A DNA stretch of 8,091 nt from Bacillota bacterium (GTDB taxonomy: Bacteria; Bacillota; Clostridia; Saccharofermentanales; Fastidiosipilaceae): NCBI GenBank assembly GCA_023420715.1, contig JAEZVR010000048.1, forward strand, positions 1 to 8,091. The letters are read 5' to 3'. Shown here piece by piece: positions 1-6,068 of the stretch (the first letter of the stretch is position 1; each line of letters opens with the position of its first letter). The notes beneath the pieces are model-generated. The model worked only from the letters and a program-made list of their open reading frames with translations. It searched no databases and was not told the DNA's origin. The position numbers and the translations under genes are program-made.

Positions 1-1421
1 GATAACAGTCTTGCTTTTAAGCCTGTTAAAATACCGTTTTCATCACAGCCAATCTTGGCATAAATTTCCATCGCATGTCTTTTGGGGTGATAATTAATAC
101 TCTCTTGTCGTGTAAAAGATACTTTGACCGGCTTCTTCAGCAAAAATGCGCAAAGCGCAGCCTGGTGCTGCACACTCATATCTTCTTTTCCGCCAAAGCC
201 GCCACCGACAACAGCACTCTTAATATGCACCTTGTCTGTGGGAATGCCCAAATACGTGGCCAATTCGTGATTTTCGTCATAAATACCCTGACCACCGGTA
301 ATGACACAAATACCGTCATCGCCTTCTGGATAAGCCACAGCTGTTTCTGGTTCCATAAAAGCATGTTCGGTAAAAGGCAATTCAAATGTGGCTTCAACCA
401 CATGGGCAGACGTTGCCAAAGCGGCTTCTGCGTCTCCTCGAATGACTTCTTCATGGTCAAAGCAATTATTTTCTGGAACCACAAAGCGGCCAAACATGTT
501 ATAACCTTCGCTGTGAATAATAGGCGCGTCTTCTGCCATGGCTTCCCGCGGACTATTGACAGTGGGTAAAACCTCATAAGTCACTTCAACAGCTTTTGCG
601 GCGGCATCTGCTTGGTCATAAGTTTCAGCAACAACCATGGCCAAGGTGTCCCCGATAAATTTGGTAATTTCGCCAACCGCAATCATCCCCGGCCAATCTT
701 GAGCCAAATGGCCAATATAGCGGGATCCCGGGATATCTTCTGCTGTATAAATGGCAACCACACCAGGCATCTGCCGTGCAGCTGTTGTATCGATACTCAA
801 GATTTTGGCACGGGCATGTTTCGTAAAGACGTTCCGACCATAGAGCATGCCATCCAAGACGTAATCATCCGCATATTTAGCTGTACCAAGCGTCTTGTCT
901 TTTGCATCGACACGGAAAATGGATTCCCCAATCTTTGCCGTCATTTCAAACGGTGGAACGGGTTTATTTTCGCGCAAATATTCCGCAGCGAGCAAAATAC
1001 CCGCCTCGATTTTGGCATAACCTGTGCAGCGACAAATATTGGTTTTAATGGCATTCTTGACATCTTCACGAGTTGGATTTGGATTTTGATCAATTAATGC
1101 CTTGCCGCACATGACCATGCCTGGAATGCAAAAGCCACATTGTACAGAACCAGCTTTGGCAAACGCATAGGCAAAAACCTCTTTTTCGCGATCCGATAAA
1201 CCTTCAACGGTCAAAACCGTTTCATCCGGCTTGATTTGAGAAAGCTTTTTAATGCAGCTGCGTACCGTTTTTCCACCCAAAATGATGGTACACGTCCCGC
1301 AAGCACCTTCCTTACACCCGTTTTTTACGGAAGTTAATCCAAGATCATTCCGCAAAAAATCCATCAATTTTTGATCGATCTCAGATGTATATGTTTTTCC
1401 ATTAACTTGAATTGTATACAT
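1..1421 (-). CDS. xdh: Fused [2Fe-2S]/molybdopterin hydroxylase, probable selenium-dependent xanthine dehydrogenase (N-terminal part, cut by window edge)
   Basis: The frame is open from ATG at 1421 to the left edge (473 codons plus two bases). Residues 1-75 form a plant-type ferredoxin domain with C36, C41, C44 and C56. Residues 80-150 form the second [2Fe-2S] domain with C95, C98, C130 and C132 (QCGFC and CRCTGY motifs). The molybdopterin domain follows directly from about residue 163, with the cofactor-loop motif GGGFGGKE at about 406-413. No FAD domain lies between them, so this is the single-chain Mop/AOR-like architecture. The N-terminal sequence resembles the selenium-dependent xanthine dehydrogenases of anaerobic Firmicutes, which hydroxylate purines and carry a labile selenium ligand on the molybdenum. 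That substrate is inferred by family; an aldehyde oxidoreductase or other purine hydroxylase is possible. The start has an AAAGAGAGGTG Shine-Dalgarno at 1426-1436. The C-terminal half, with the catalytic Glu, is outside the window. Confidence 0.85.
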   Translation of the reverse strand, partial: MYTIQVNGKTYTSEIDQKLMDFLRNDLGLTSVKNGCKEGACGTCTIILGGKTVRSCIKKLSQIKPDETVLTVEGLSDREKEVFAYAFAKAGSVQCGFCIPGMVMCGKALIDQNPNPTREDVKNAIKTNICRCTGYAKIEAGILLAAEYLRENKPVPPFEMTAKIGESIFRVDAKDKTLGTAKYADDYVLDGMLYGRNVFTKHARAKILSIDTTAARQMPGVVAIYTAEDIPGSRYIGHLAQDWPGMIAVGEITKFIGDTLAMVVAETYDQADAAAKAVEVTYEVLPTVNSPREAMAEDAPIIHSEGYNMFGRFVVPENNCFDHEEVIRGDAEAALATSAHVVEATFELPFTEHAFMEPETAVAYPEGDDGICVITGGQGIYDENHELATYLGIPTDKVHIKSAVVGGGFGGKEDMSVQHQAALCAFLLKKPVKVSFTRQESINYHPKRHAMEIYAKIGCDENGILTGLKARLL

Positions 1422-1465
1422 GGCACACCTCTCTTTAATGCCAAACCAACACACGGTTGTTAATC

Positions 1466-1479
1466 GATAAAATTTTATC
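1466..1479. promoter_or_regulatory. Perfect 14-bp palindrome, candidate operator for the hydroxylase gene
   Basis: GATAAAATTTTATC is a perfect inverted repeat without a spacer, 44 bases upstream of the hydroxylase ATG. If the promoter proposed at 1481-1509 is right, the palindrome covers the transcription start, a usual place for a repressor site. No regulator family is recognised from the motif, and an all-AT core of this length can arise by chance in an AT-rich region. Confidence 0.35.
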
Positions 1480-1480
1480 A

Positions 1481-1509
1481 TTTATATTTTGTGAAGAAAA
1501 GCGTTTTAA
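1481..1509 (-). promoter_or_regulatory. Candidate sigma-A promoter for the hydroxylase gene
   Basis: On the minus strand, TATAAA (1481-1486, five of six matches to the -10 consensus) lies 17 bases after TTAAAA (1504-1509, four of six to the -35 consensus). The predicted start near 1474 leaves a leader of about 50 bases. The spacing is ideal but the -35 is weak, and other AT-rich hexamers nearby could serve. Confidence 0.35.
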
Positions 1510-1614
1510 AAGATATTTCGATGGATTTTTTTGTGAAATTTGGTTAAAAGAGGCTCAGTAAATCTCAAATTAATCCTAAATCAGCTCTCATCATTTAAAT
1601 AAAAAAATAAAAAA

Positions 1615-1636
1615 ATCAGACCAGTGATAATTTTTT
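1615..1636. terminator. Weak second hairpin with T-run, possible backup terminator
   Basis: ATCA (1615-1618) pairs with TGAT (1625-1628) around a six-base loop. A-runs and T-runs on both sides could extend the stem past a two-base bulge. On the minus strand it lies just after the strong larA terminator, so it could catch read-through. The GC-poor four-pair core makes this doubtful. Confidence 0.25.
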
Positions 1637-1649
1637 ACCAATTTAAATC

Positions 1650-1677
1650 AAAAAAAGCCGATGCGACTGCATCGGCT
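1650..1677 (-). terminator. Rho-independent terminator of the asd-larA unit
   Basis: A perfect 9-bp stem, AGCCGATGC (1656-1664) pairing with GCATCGGCT (1669-1677) around the loop GACT, is followed on the minus strand by a T-run ending at 1650. It lies 22 bases past the larA stop codon and points in the direction of larA transcription. Confidence 0.93.
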
Positions 1678-1699
1678 GATTTCATTTGCAAGCGTTGAA

Positions 1700-2953
1700 T
1701 TAAGCGACAACCTCTGGCAATGTTGAGCCGCCATAAGGCATGACCAAGACCTTACCGTCTATGCCGACAAGCTTTTGCGCCATCGCATAAGCGGTTTCTA
1801 TATCTGGTGCTGGGGTCAAGTGGATTTTGCGTACAAATTCATCGGGTAAATCAGAAACCAAAATAACCGTTGCACGCTGTAGCACAAGGGCAATAGCGGC
1901 AGCCTTATGCCCGCCTAATACAAAGGTTTCATTGATTTTTTCGACCATTTCATCTGGGGTATACTGGAGCATCCATTTTTCAAACATTTCTTCTCCAAGC
2001 CCCTCTGTACAAGCCGCAGTCCAAATAATAACCCCACCATCTCGAACCGCATTTTTGGCATTGTCCAAAGCTTTTTGCGCTTGATACACATTGATGTCCT
2101 TCGGAAAACCACCCGGAGAGACAATGACAATATCGGCCGGTTGACTTAAAGGTTTCTTATACAACTGATCCAAATAGGCACAAGCATCTCGATGTGCTGC
2201 CACATGATGTCCACTCGAACTGTGAATAATTTCTTTTTTCTCATTCAAGACGACGTTGACAATAAAATCAATCGGGACAAACTGGGTGATGTCATCCATT
2301 TCTTCACGAATTGGATTGCCTTCACGCTTACCCGCAACGGCCTCGGGCAAAACCATCATCCGGTGATTGGATTGAATGGAATCATGGGTGGATACACCAG
2401 GCATGATCGCTTTTCCCCCACCGCTGTATCCGGCAAAATAATGAAACTCAACATTGCCCACACAGATCACACGATCTGCCTGAACAACTGGGGTAAAGAC
2501 GTCAACAACGGTACCATTTTTGGTAACACCCAAATGCGTGGTCTCCTTGCCCGAAGGATCTGAATCCATGCAGCGGACGCGATTGTATACAGATTCACCC
2601 ACTAGTTTTTTCATTTCTTCCGGGGTTTGATGGCGATGTGCACCCAAACCAAAGACAACAAAAATATCCTCATCTGGAATACCGGCACGTTCTAATTCGT
2701 CCAAAATGGCCGGCAGGATTTTATAGCTTGGAACAGGACGAGTGATATCGGACGTAATAATACAAACCGATTCACCGGGATGCACGATATCACGCAACTT
2801 TGGTGAACCAATCGGATGTTCGAGCGAACGACGCACTTCTGCTTCGCCCGTTAAATCGACTTCGACATCATTTGGTTTTAAGACATCCATCAAATAATCA
2901 TCTGGAATGGTCAAATCCAAAACGGTCTTTGCATAATTGAGTTGAATATCCAT
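1700..2953 (-). CDS. larA: LarA-family nickel-pincer-dependent 2-hydroxyacid racemase/epimerase homologue
   Basis: The 417-residue product matches the LarA (DUF2088) family in length; Lactobacillus plantarum lactate racemase has about 424. Family members use a nickel pincer nucleotide bound to a lysine to racemise or epimerise 2-hydroxyacids in the cytosol. The expected active-site positions are visible: D69 and R72 in SDITRP, the H106/H108 loop, H171, K181 in GGGKAIMPG (the lysine that carries the cofactor), H197, and K294 in QAQKAL. The C-terminal motif PYGGSTLP is also typical. Known relatives act on lactate, malate, phenyllactate, hydroxyglutarate or gluconate, so the substrate cannot be fixed from this sequence. 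The cofactor genes larB, larC and larE are not in the window. Translation starts at ATG 2953, after GAAAGGGAG at 2957-2965. The gene follows asd by 17 bases and ends before a strong terminator, so it is probably the last gene of a two-gene operon. Confidence 0.87.
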   Translation of the reverse strand: MDIQLNYAKTVLDLTIPDDYLMDVLKPNDVEVDLTGEAEVRRSLEHPIGSPKLRDIVHPGESVCIITSDITRPVPSYKILPAILDELERAGIPDEDIFVVFGLGAHRHQTPEEMKKLVGESVYNRVRCMDSDPSGKETTHLGVTKNGTVVDVFTPVVQADRVICVGNVEFHYFAGYSGGGKAIMPGVSTHDSIQSNHRMMVLPEAVAGKREGNPIREEMDDITQFVPIDFIVNVVLNEKKEIIHSSSGHHVAAHRDACAYLDQLYKKPLSQPADIVIVSPGGFPKDINVYQAQKALDNAKNAVRDGGVIIWTAACTEGLGEEMFEKWMLQYTPDEMVEKINETFVLGGHKAAAIALVLQRATVILVSDLPDEFVRKIHLTPAPDIETAYAMAQKLVGIDGKVLVMPYGGSTLPEVVA

Positions 2954-2970
2954 AATCTCCCTTTCGTCAT

Positions 2971-4056
2971 TTATTTTGCCGTAATGTAGCCCTGGTGAAC
3001 CAGCAATTCAGCCATCAACACACCTCCACCTGCAGCACCTCTCAGCGTATTATGTGACAAACAGGCGAATTTAAAATCGAAGATGGGATCTGGTCTAAGA
3101 CGACCGAGGGCAATACCCATACCCTTTTGGGTCATGGCATCCAATTTGGCCTGAGGTCGGTTATCTTCCGAAAAATAGGTCAAAAAGGGCTTTGGTGCAC
3201 TGGGCAAACCCACCTGTTGAGGCAACCCTTCAAAGGACTGCCACCGTGCCAAAATCTCAGCTTCTGTAATCGCTTTTTTAAATTTTACAGCAACCGAAGC
3301 TGTGTGTCCCTCTTGAACCGGTACACGATAACATTGTGCGGATATCACCGGCGTTTTTGCGACATCAATCTGATCGGAAAGAAGCTGCCCCCAGATTTTC
3401 ATGGGTTCTAATTCACTTTTTGCTTCTTCACCACCAATAAAAGGAATTAAATTGGCGCGCATTTCTGGCCATGTTTCGAAGGTTTTTCCCGCGCCAGAAA
3501 TGGCTTGGTATGTGCTTACCATCAACGCCTCTGGTTCAAACTCGAGCAATGGTGTAATCGCTGGCACATAGCTTTGAATGGAACAATTGGGTTTTGCCAC
3601 GATAAAACCACGTGTTGTGCCTAGGCGCTTCTTTTGGACATCAATCAAAGCTGTATGATGGGGATTAATTTCAGGGATAATCATCGGCACATCCGGGGTG
3701 TTGCGGTTGGCCGAATTATTGGAAATCAGCGGGGTCTCGGTTTTAGCAACGCGTTCTTCCAAATCGATAATGGCGGTTTTATCCATATCGACTGCACAAA
3801 AAACCAAATCAACTGATTCACAAAAGGCTTCAATTTGCGCGCTGTCTTGAACAATCATTTGCTTGGCGATCTCCGGCAGCGGTGTATCAATACGCCATCT
3901 GCCCTTTAAAGCCGACTCATAGGTTTGATGAGCTGACTGACTAGACGCAGCAAGTGCACTGAGTTCAAACCATGGATGATCCGCCAATAAGGTGACAAAG
4001 CGCTGTCCAACATAACCCGTAGCACCAATCACACCAGCTCTTAATTTTCTTTGCAT
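2971..4056 (-). CDS. asd: Aspartate-semialdehyde dehydrogenase, archaeal/fungal sequence type
   Basis: The enzyme reduces L-aspartyl-4-phosphate to aspartate semialdehyde with NADPH, the branch point to lysine/diaminopimelate, threonine and methionine. With the start at 4056 the protein has 361 residues. It shows the N-terminal nucleotide-binding motif GATGYVGQRF at 11-20, NNSANR at 113-118, the catalytic cysteine C158 in PNCS, the substrate-binding stretch with R244 and catalytic H251 in CYRVPVQEGHT, and the C-terminal SHNTLRGAAGG. These motifs and the length fit the archaeal/fungal branch rather than the classical Gram-negative one. The frame stays open upstream to ATG 4092, but 4056 has AAAGGG six bases before it and the GATGYVG motif then falls at the usual distance from the N-terminus. 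No lysC, hom or dap gene is adjacent. larA follows by 17 bases on the same strand, suggesting co-transcription. Confidence 0.92.
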   Translation of the reverse strand: MQRKLRAGVIGATGYVGQRFVTLLADHPWFELSALAASSQSAHQTYESALKGRWRIDTPLPEIAKQMIVQDSAQIEAFCESVDLVFCAVDMDKTAIIDLEERVAKTETPLISNNSANRNTPDVPMIIPEINPHHTALIDVQKKRLGTTRGFIVAKPNCSIQSYVPAITPLLEFEPEALMVSTYQAISGAGKTFETWPEMRANLIPFIGGEEAKSELEPMKIWGQLLSDQIDVAKTPVISAQCYRVPVQEGHTASVAVKFKKAITEAEILARWQSFEGLPQQVGLPSAPKPFLTYFSEDNRPQAKLDAMTQKGMGIALGRLRPDPIFDFKFACLSHNTLRGAAGGGVLMAELLVHQGYITAK

Positions 4057-4062
4057 AAACAT

Positions 4063-4070
4063 CCCTTTCT
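4063..4070 (-). promoter_or_regulatory. Ribosome binding site that decides the asd start
   Basis: On the minus strand AGAAAGGG lies six bases before ATG 4056. The ATG at 4062 directly abuts it, and the ATG at 4092 has no Shine-Dalgarno, so 4056 is the best start. Confidence 0.7.
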
Positions 4071-4095
4071 GCAAGACCTGTCGTCTGTTCATTCA

Positions 4096-4101
4096 ATCAT
4101 A
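4096..4101 (-). promoter_or_regulatory. Candidate -10 element for the asd-larA unit
   Basis: TATGAT on the minus strand matches the -10 consensus at five of six positions, and transcription would begin near 4089. This leaves a leader of about 33 bases, too short for a lysine riboswitch, and rules out the ATG at 4092 as start. The -35 is poor (TTACCT at 17 bases spacing), so the assignment is tentative. Confidence 0.35.
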
Positions 4102-4160
4102 TAACAAATATGCGATTCAGGTAAATCAATCCACGACACAAGCAAAGACAAATCATGAAT

Positions 4161-4169
4161 TGTTATAAT
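4161..4169 (+). promoter_or_regulatory. Extended -10 promoter of the recombinase-glyoxalase unit
   Basis: TGTTATAAT is an exact extended -10 element (TGnTATAAT). No good -35 is seen 16-18 bases upstream, which is acceptable for extended -10 promoters. The expected transcription start is about position 4176, the A of the preferred ATG of the recombinase, so the message may be leaderless. Confidence 0.55.
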
Positions 4170-4175
4170 TATTGT

Positions 4176-5144
4176 ATGGAAAATCAGCAAGAGTTATTTG
4201 TGCGGTTAGCAGATTATCTGACCTATCTCGAAGCGATTAAGGGCCGTTCCCCTGGTACGGTCAAAGAATATCGCTATGATTTGGTCATGTTTTTCCGTTT
4301 TTTGGTTGCCTGCCCCAGCGGTCAGGATTGTTCGGATGAAACGTTAAAAGCCACATCGATTCAACTGATTGATGATCTATGGTTAAAACAGGTTCAATTA
4401 TCTGACTGCTATCGTTTCTTAAACTATCTCACCAAAACCCGAAAAGGCTCTGCCGCCAACCGTGCACGTAAAGTGGCTTCAATCAAAGGATTTTTCAGCT
4501 ATCTCAAGCAAAAGGCGGGTTTGTTGGACTTAGATCCGACCCAGGAATTGGAATCACCAAAAAGGCCCAAACGACTACCCGTCTATCTCAATCTGGAGGA
4601 AGCCAAACAACTACTCCGTGTCACGCAACAATCTGAAAAAACATACAGTCTGCGGGATCACTGTATTTTAACCCTCTTCCTAAACTGTGGTTTAAGGCTT
4701 TCTGAATTGTGCAGCATCAACGTCACAGATATTCGCGGGGAACAGCTAACCGTCATCGGAAAAGGCAATAAAGAACGAACCATTTATTTAAACAACGCCT
4801 GCCTACGAGCCATCGATCAATATCTGCCAGAAAGGCCCAAGCCCAAAGATGCTAAAAATCAGGCTCTTTTTGTGAGTCGACAAGGAAATCGTCTCTCCAA
4901 GCCAGCTGTTCAACAACTGATCAAAACCTATATCCAAATGTCTGGATTAGATCCAAAACGGTATTCTACCCATAAGTTACGACACACCGCTGCCACTTTA
5001 ATGCATAAGTATGGACATGTGGACATTCGCCTACTTCAAATCATTCTTGGGCACGAAAGCGTGGCCACAACAGAAATTTACACCCATGTTGATGTGGATG
5101 ATCTCCACACGGCAGTTGAACAAAATCCGCTCTCAAATTTATAA
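4176..5144 (+). CDS. xerC: Tyrosine site-specific recombinase, XerC/XerD type
   Basis: From ATG 4176 the protein has 322 residues, a typical Xer length of about 300-330. Residues 5-112 form the SAM-like core-binding domain and about 135-315 the catalytic domain. All six family residues can be placed: R174 in GLRLSEL, K196 in GKGNKER, H266 and R269 in HKLRH, H293 in LGHES, and the nucleophile Y302 in EIYTHVD. Xer enzymes resolve chromosome dimers at dif. Sequence alone does not separate XerC from XerD or from a dedicated integrase. Intact architecture, ordinary base composition and housekeeping neighbours favour a chromosomal Xer role. An in-frame ATG at 4155 would add seven residues, but it lies upstream of a perfect extended -10 element and lacks a Shine-Dalgarno. 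The stop codon overlaps the ribosome binding site of the next gene. Confidence 0.88.
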   Translation: MENQQELFVRLADYLTYLEAIKGRSPGTVKEYRYDLVMFFRFLVACPSGQDCSDETLKATSIQLIDDLWLKQVQLSDCYRFLNYLTKTRKGSAANRARKVASIKGFFSYLKQKAGLLDLDPTQELESPKRPKRLPVYLNLEEAKQLLRVTQQSEKTYSLRDHCILTLFLNCGLRLSELCSINVTDIRGEQLTVIGKGNKERTIYLNNACLRAIDQYLPERPKPKDAKNQALFVSRQGNRLSKPAVQQLIKTYIQMSGLDPKRYSTHKLRHTAATLMHKYGHVDIRLLQIILGHESVATTEIYTHVDVDDLHTAVEQNPLSNL

Positions 5145-5150
5145 AGGAGG
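5142..5150 (+). promoter_or_regulatory. Strong ribosome binding site overlapping the recombinase stop codon
   Basis: TAAAGGAGG contains the recombinase stop codon and a near-complete anti-16S match, five bases before ATG 5156. The ATG at 5152 is only one base away and in another frame. The overlap suggests translational coupling of the two genes. Confidence 0.85.
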
Positions 5151-5155
5151 CATGT

Positions 5156-5524
5156 ATGGGATACAGATATATCCATACCAATTTTAATGTTTTTGATCTT
5201 GATCAGTCACTGCGTTTCTATGCAGAAGCCCTGGGGTTGGTTGAAAAAAGACGAAAAGTGCATCCCGAAGGCAAATTCATTTTGGTCTATCTGGGAAATG
5301 ATAAAAATGAATTCGAACTTGAACTCACTTGGTTGGCGGACCGAACGGAGCCGTATAACCTTGGGGATGAGGAATTTCACATCTGTTTTAGAACCGATGA
5401 TTACAATGCAGCCTATCAAAAACATCGAGAGATGGGCTGTATCGCCTATGAAAACCTGGAAATGGGACTCTATTTTATTAAAGATCCAGATGGTTATTGG
5501 ATCGAGATTGTCCCTGAACGCTAA
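5156..5524 (+). CDS. Glyoxalase I-like (VOC superfamily) metalloenzyme, gloA-like
   Basis: The 122-residue protein has the two beta-alpha-beta-beta-beta modules of the vicinal oxygen chelate fold, at about 4-59 and 72-120. By comparison with E. coli glyoxalase I (ligands H5, E56, H74, E122), the matching residues here are H7, E56 in ELELTW, H75 in EFHICF and E117 in WIEIVP. All four metal ligands are kept, and the KDPDGYWIEI signature is clear. This favours an active Ni/Co-type lyase of the short clostridial kind that acts on a methylglyoxal-thiol adduct. Many clostridia lack glutathione, so another thiol may be the partner, and other VOC activities cannot be excluded. It lies 11 bases after the recombinase and is probably translated from the same message. 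A terminator follows 13 bases after the stop codon. Confidence 0.82.
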   Translation: MGYRYIHTNFNVFDLDQSLRFYAEALGLVEKRRKVHPEGKFILVYLGNDKNEFELELTWLADRTEPYNLGDEEFHICFRTDDYNAAYQKHREMGCIAYENLEMGLYFIKDPDGYWIEIVPER

Positions 5525-5537
5525 TATTTACGCAAAC

Positions 5538-5587
5538 AAAAAGTGACTGTTCATCCACTTGAAAACGAGGGATAACAGTCACTTTTT
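5538..5587. terminator. Bidirectional intrinsic terminator between convergent units
   Basis: Bases 5538-5551 and 5574-5587 form a perfect 14-bp stem with core GTGACTGTT/AACAGTCAC. The 22-base loop can pair further (ATCC 5553-5556 with GGAT 5570-5573). Its outer part is an A-run on the left and a T-run on the right, so each strand reads as a hairpin followed by Ts. It lies 13 bases after the glyoxalase stop and 18 bases after the stop of the minus-strand gene at 5606, and serves both. Confidence 0.9.
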
Positions 5588-5605
5588 TAATCTTGTTTGG
5601 CTGAA

Positions 5606-6058
5606 TTATAAACCGACAGCACGATAGAACTCTGCCAAGAAGGGGAAAGGTTTAATGAGCAATAAGAGAATCAGAAAAATAACCAAAACAACCCCTGTGA
5701 TCATCCGTTTAATTCGTTTGGTACGCCGAACCTCTTCTTGATAAATCTGATAAGCGCCCTCCAATTTGATATATCCCTTTAACCGATACATCTTTGCCCG
5801 GCCATGGCGCTTCAACCGATCTAAGGAAAACAAAGGACGACCTTTGGGCATGGAATAGATGTTTGTTTCTTTTTTCCAGCCCTGATTGGCACGCACACTG
5901 GATACATAAGGTTGATGATCTTTACCCGTCGGTTGAACCAAATCATGCAAGGTCTGCCGCCGACTGTTAGATGTTATTCTGGAATCGGCTTTGACGCTTT
6001 GTCGGGCAGGCTTCTGCCGTGACGTATCCTGTGCGGTTTGTCTCGTCGTTGTAGACAT
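5606..6058 (-). CDS. Small basic C-terminally anchored membrane protein of unknown function
   Basis: I do not recognise this 150-residue protein. Residues 1-60 are rich in Ser, Thr, Gln, Arg and Lys and are probably disordered. Residues 70-110 look folded, with a basic stretch and an amphipathic helix around GYIKLEGAYQIYQEEVRR. A cluster of basic residues (RRTKRIKR, 111-118) comes just before one strongly hydrophobic segment at 119-135, and about 15 residues follow. There is no signal peptide. By the positive-inside rule the N-terminal part should lie in the cytoplasm with the protein anchored by its C-terminal helix. It starts 10 bases after the aminopeptidase stop, with AAAGGA as ribosome binding site, and ends just before a strong terminator. 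That placement and a normal coding frame support a real gene, the last of the rarA-apeA unit. Confidence 0.75.
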   Translation of the reverse strand: MSTTTRQTAQDTSRQKPARQSVKADSRITSNSRRQTLHDLVQPTGKDHQPYVSSVRANQGWKKETNIYSMPKGRPLFSLDRLKRHGRAKMYRLKGYIKLEGAYQIYQEEVRRTKRIKRMITGVVLVIFLILLLLIKPFPFLAEFYRAVGL

Positions 6059-6068
6059 AGGATTTCCT

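Larger units (their letters stand above)
1422..1699. other. AT-rich intergenic region between larA and the molybdenum hydroxylase
   Basis: These 278 bases hold no convincing coding frame. Both flanking genes lie on the minus strand, so the region ends one unit (terminator at 1650-1677) and starts the next (promoter and palindrome at about 1466-1509). The middle, about 1540-1650, is very AT-rich, with A-runs near 1601-1615 and a T-run at 1631-1636, and shows no recognisable riboswitch. The short repeat TTTTGTGAA occurs at 1487-1495 and again at 1529-1537. Confidence 0.7.

Noticed and set aside
75..569. Plus-strand open frame of 164 codons
   Set aside because: It lies antisense to the continuous molybdenum hydroxylase frame, whose motifs are conserved. 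It has no Shine-Dalgarno and no recognisable domain. The frames at 612-1097 and 2192-2563 were rejected for the same reason.
1422..1699. Purine riboswitch, small RNA or replication origin in the AT-rich gap
   Set aside because: I see no conserved riboswitch core, no DnaA-box cluster and no stable fold apart from the terminator hairpins. AT-richness alone is not evidence.
4057..4092. Longer asd start at ATG 4092
   Set aside because: It has no ribosome binding site, lies only a few bases from the likely -10 element, and would put 12 unusual residues before the conserved N-terminal nucleotide-binding strand.
4155..4175. Recombinase start at ATG 4155
   Set aside because: It would place the perfect extended -10 element inside the coding region and has no Shine-Dalgarno. 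The added residues are unlike the usual Xer N-terminus.
4176..5144. Tyrosine recombinase as the integrase of a mobile element
   Set aside because: No tRNA, attachment-site repeat, excisionase, phage or conjugation gene is near it. The neighbours are housekeeping genes, so a chromosomal Xer role is more likely.
5571..5580. Ten-base match GATAACAGTC to positions 1-10
   Set aside because: One copy is inside the hydroxylase coding region and the other is part of a terminator stem. The match does not extend, so it is a chance repeat.
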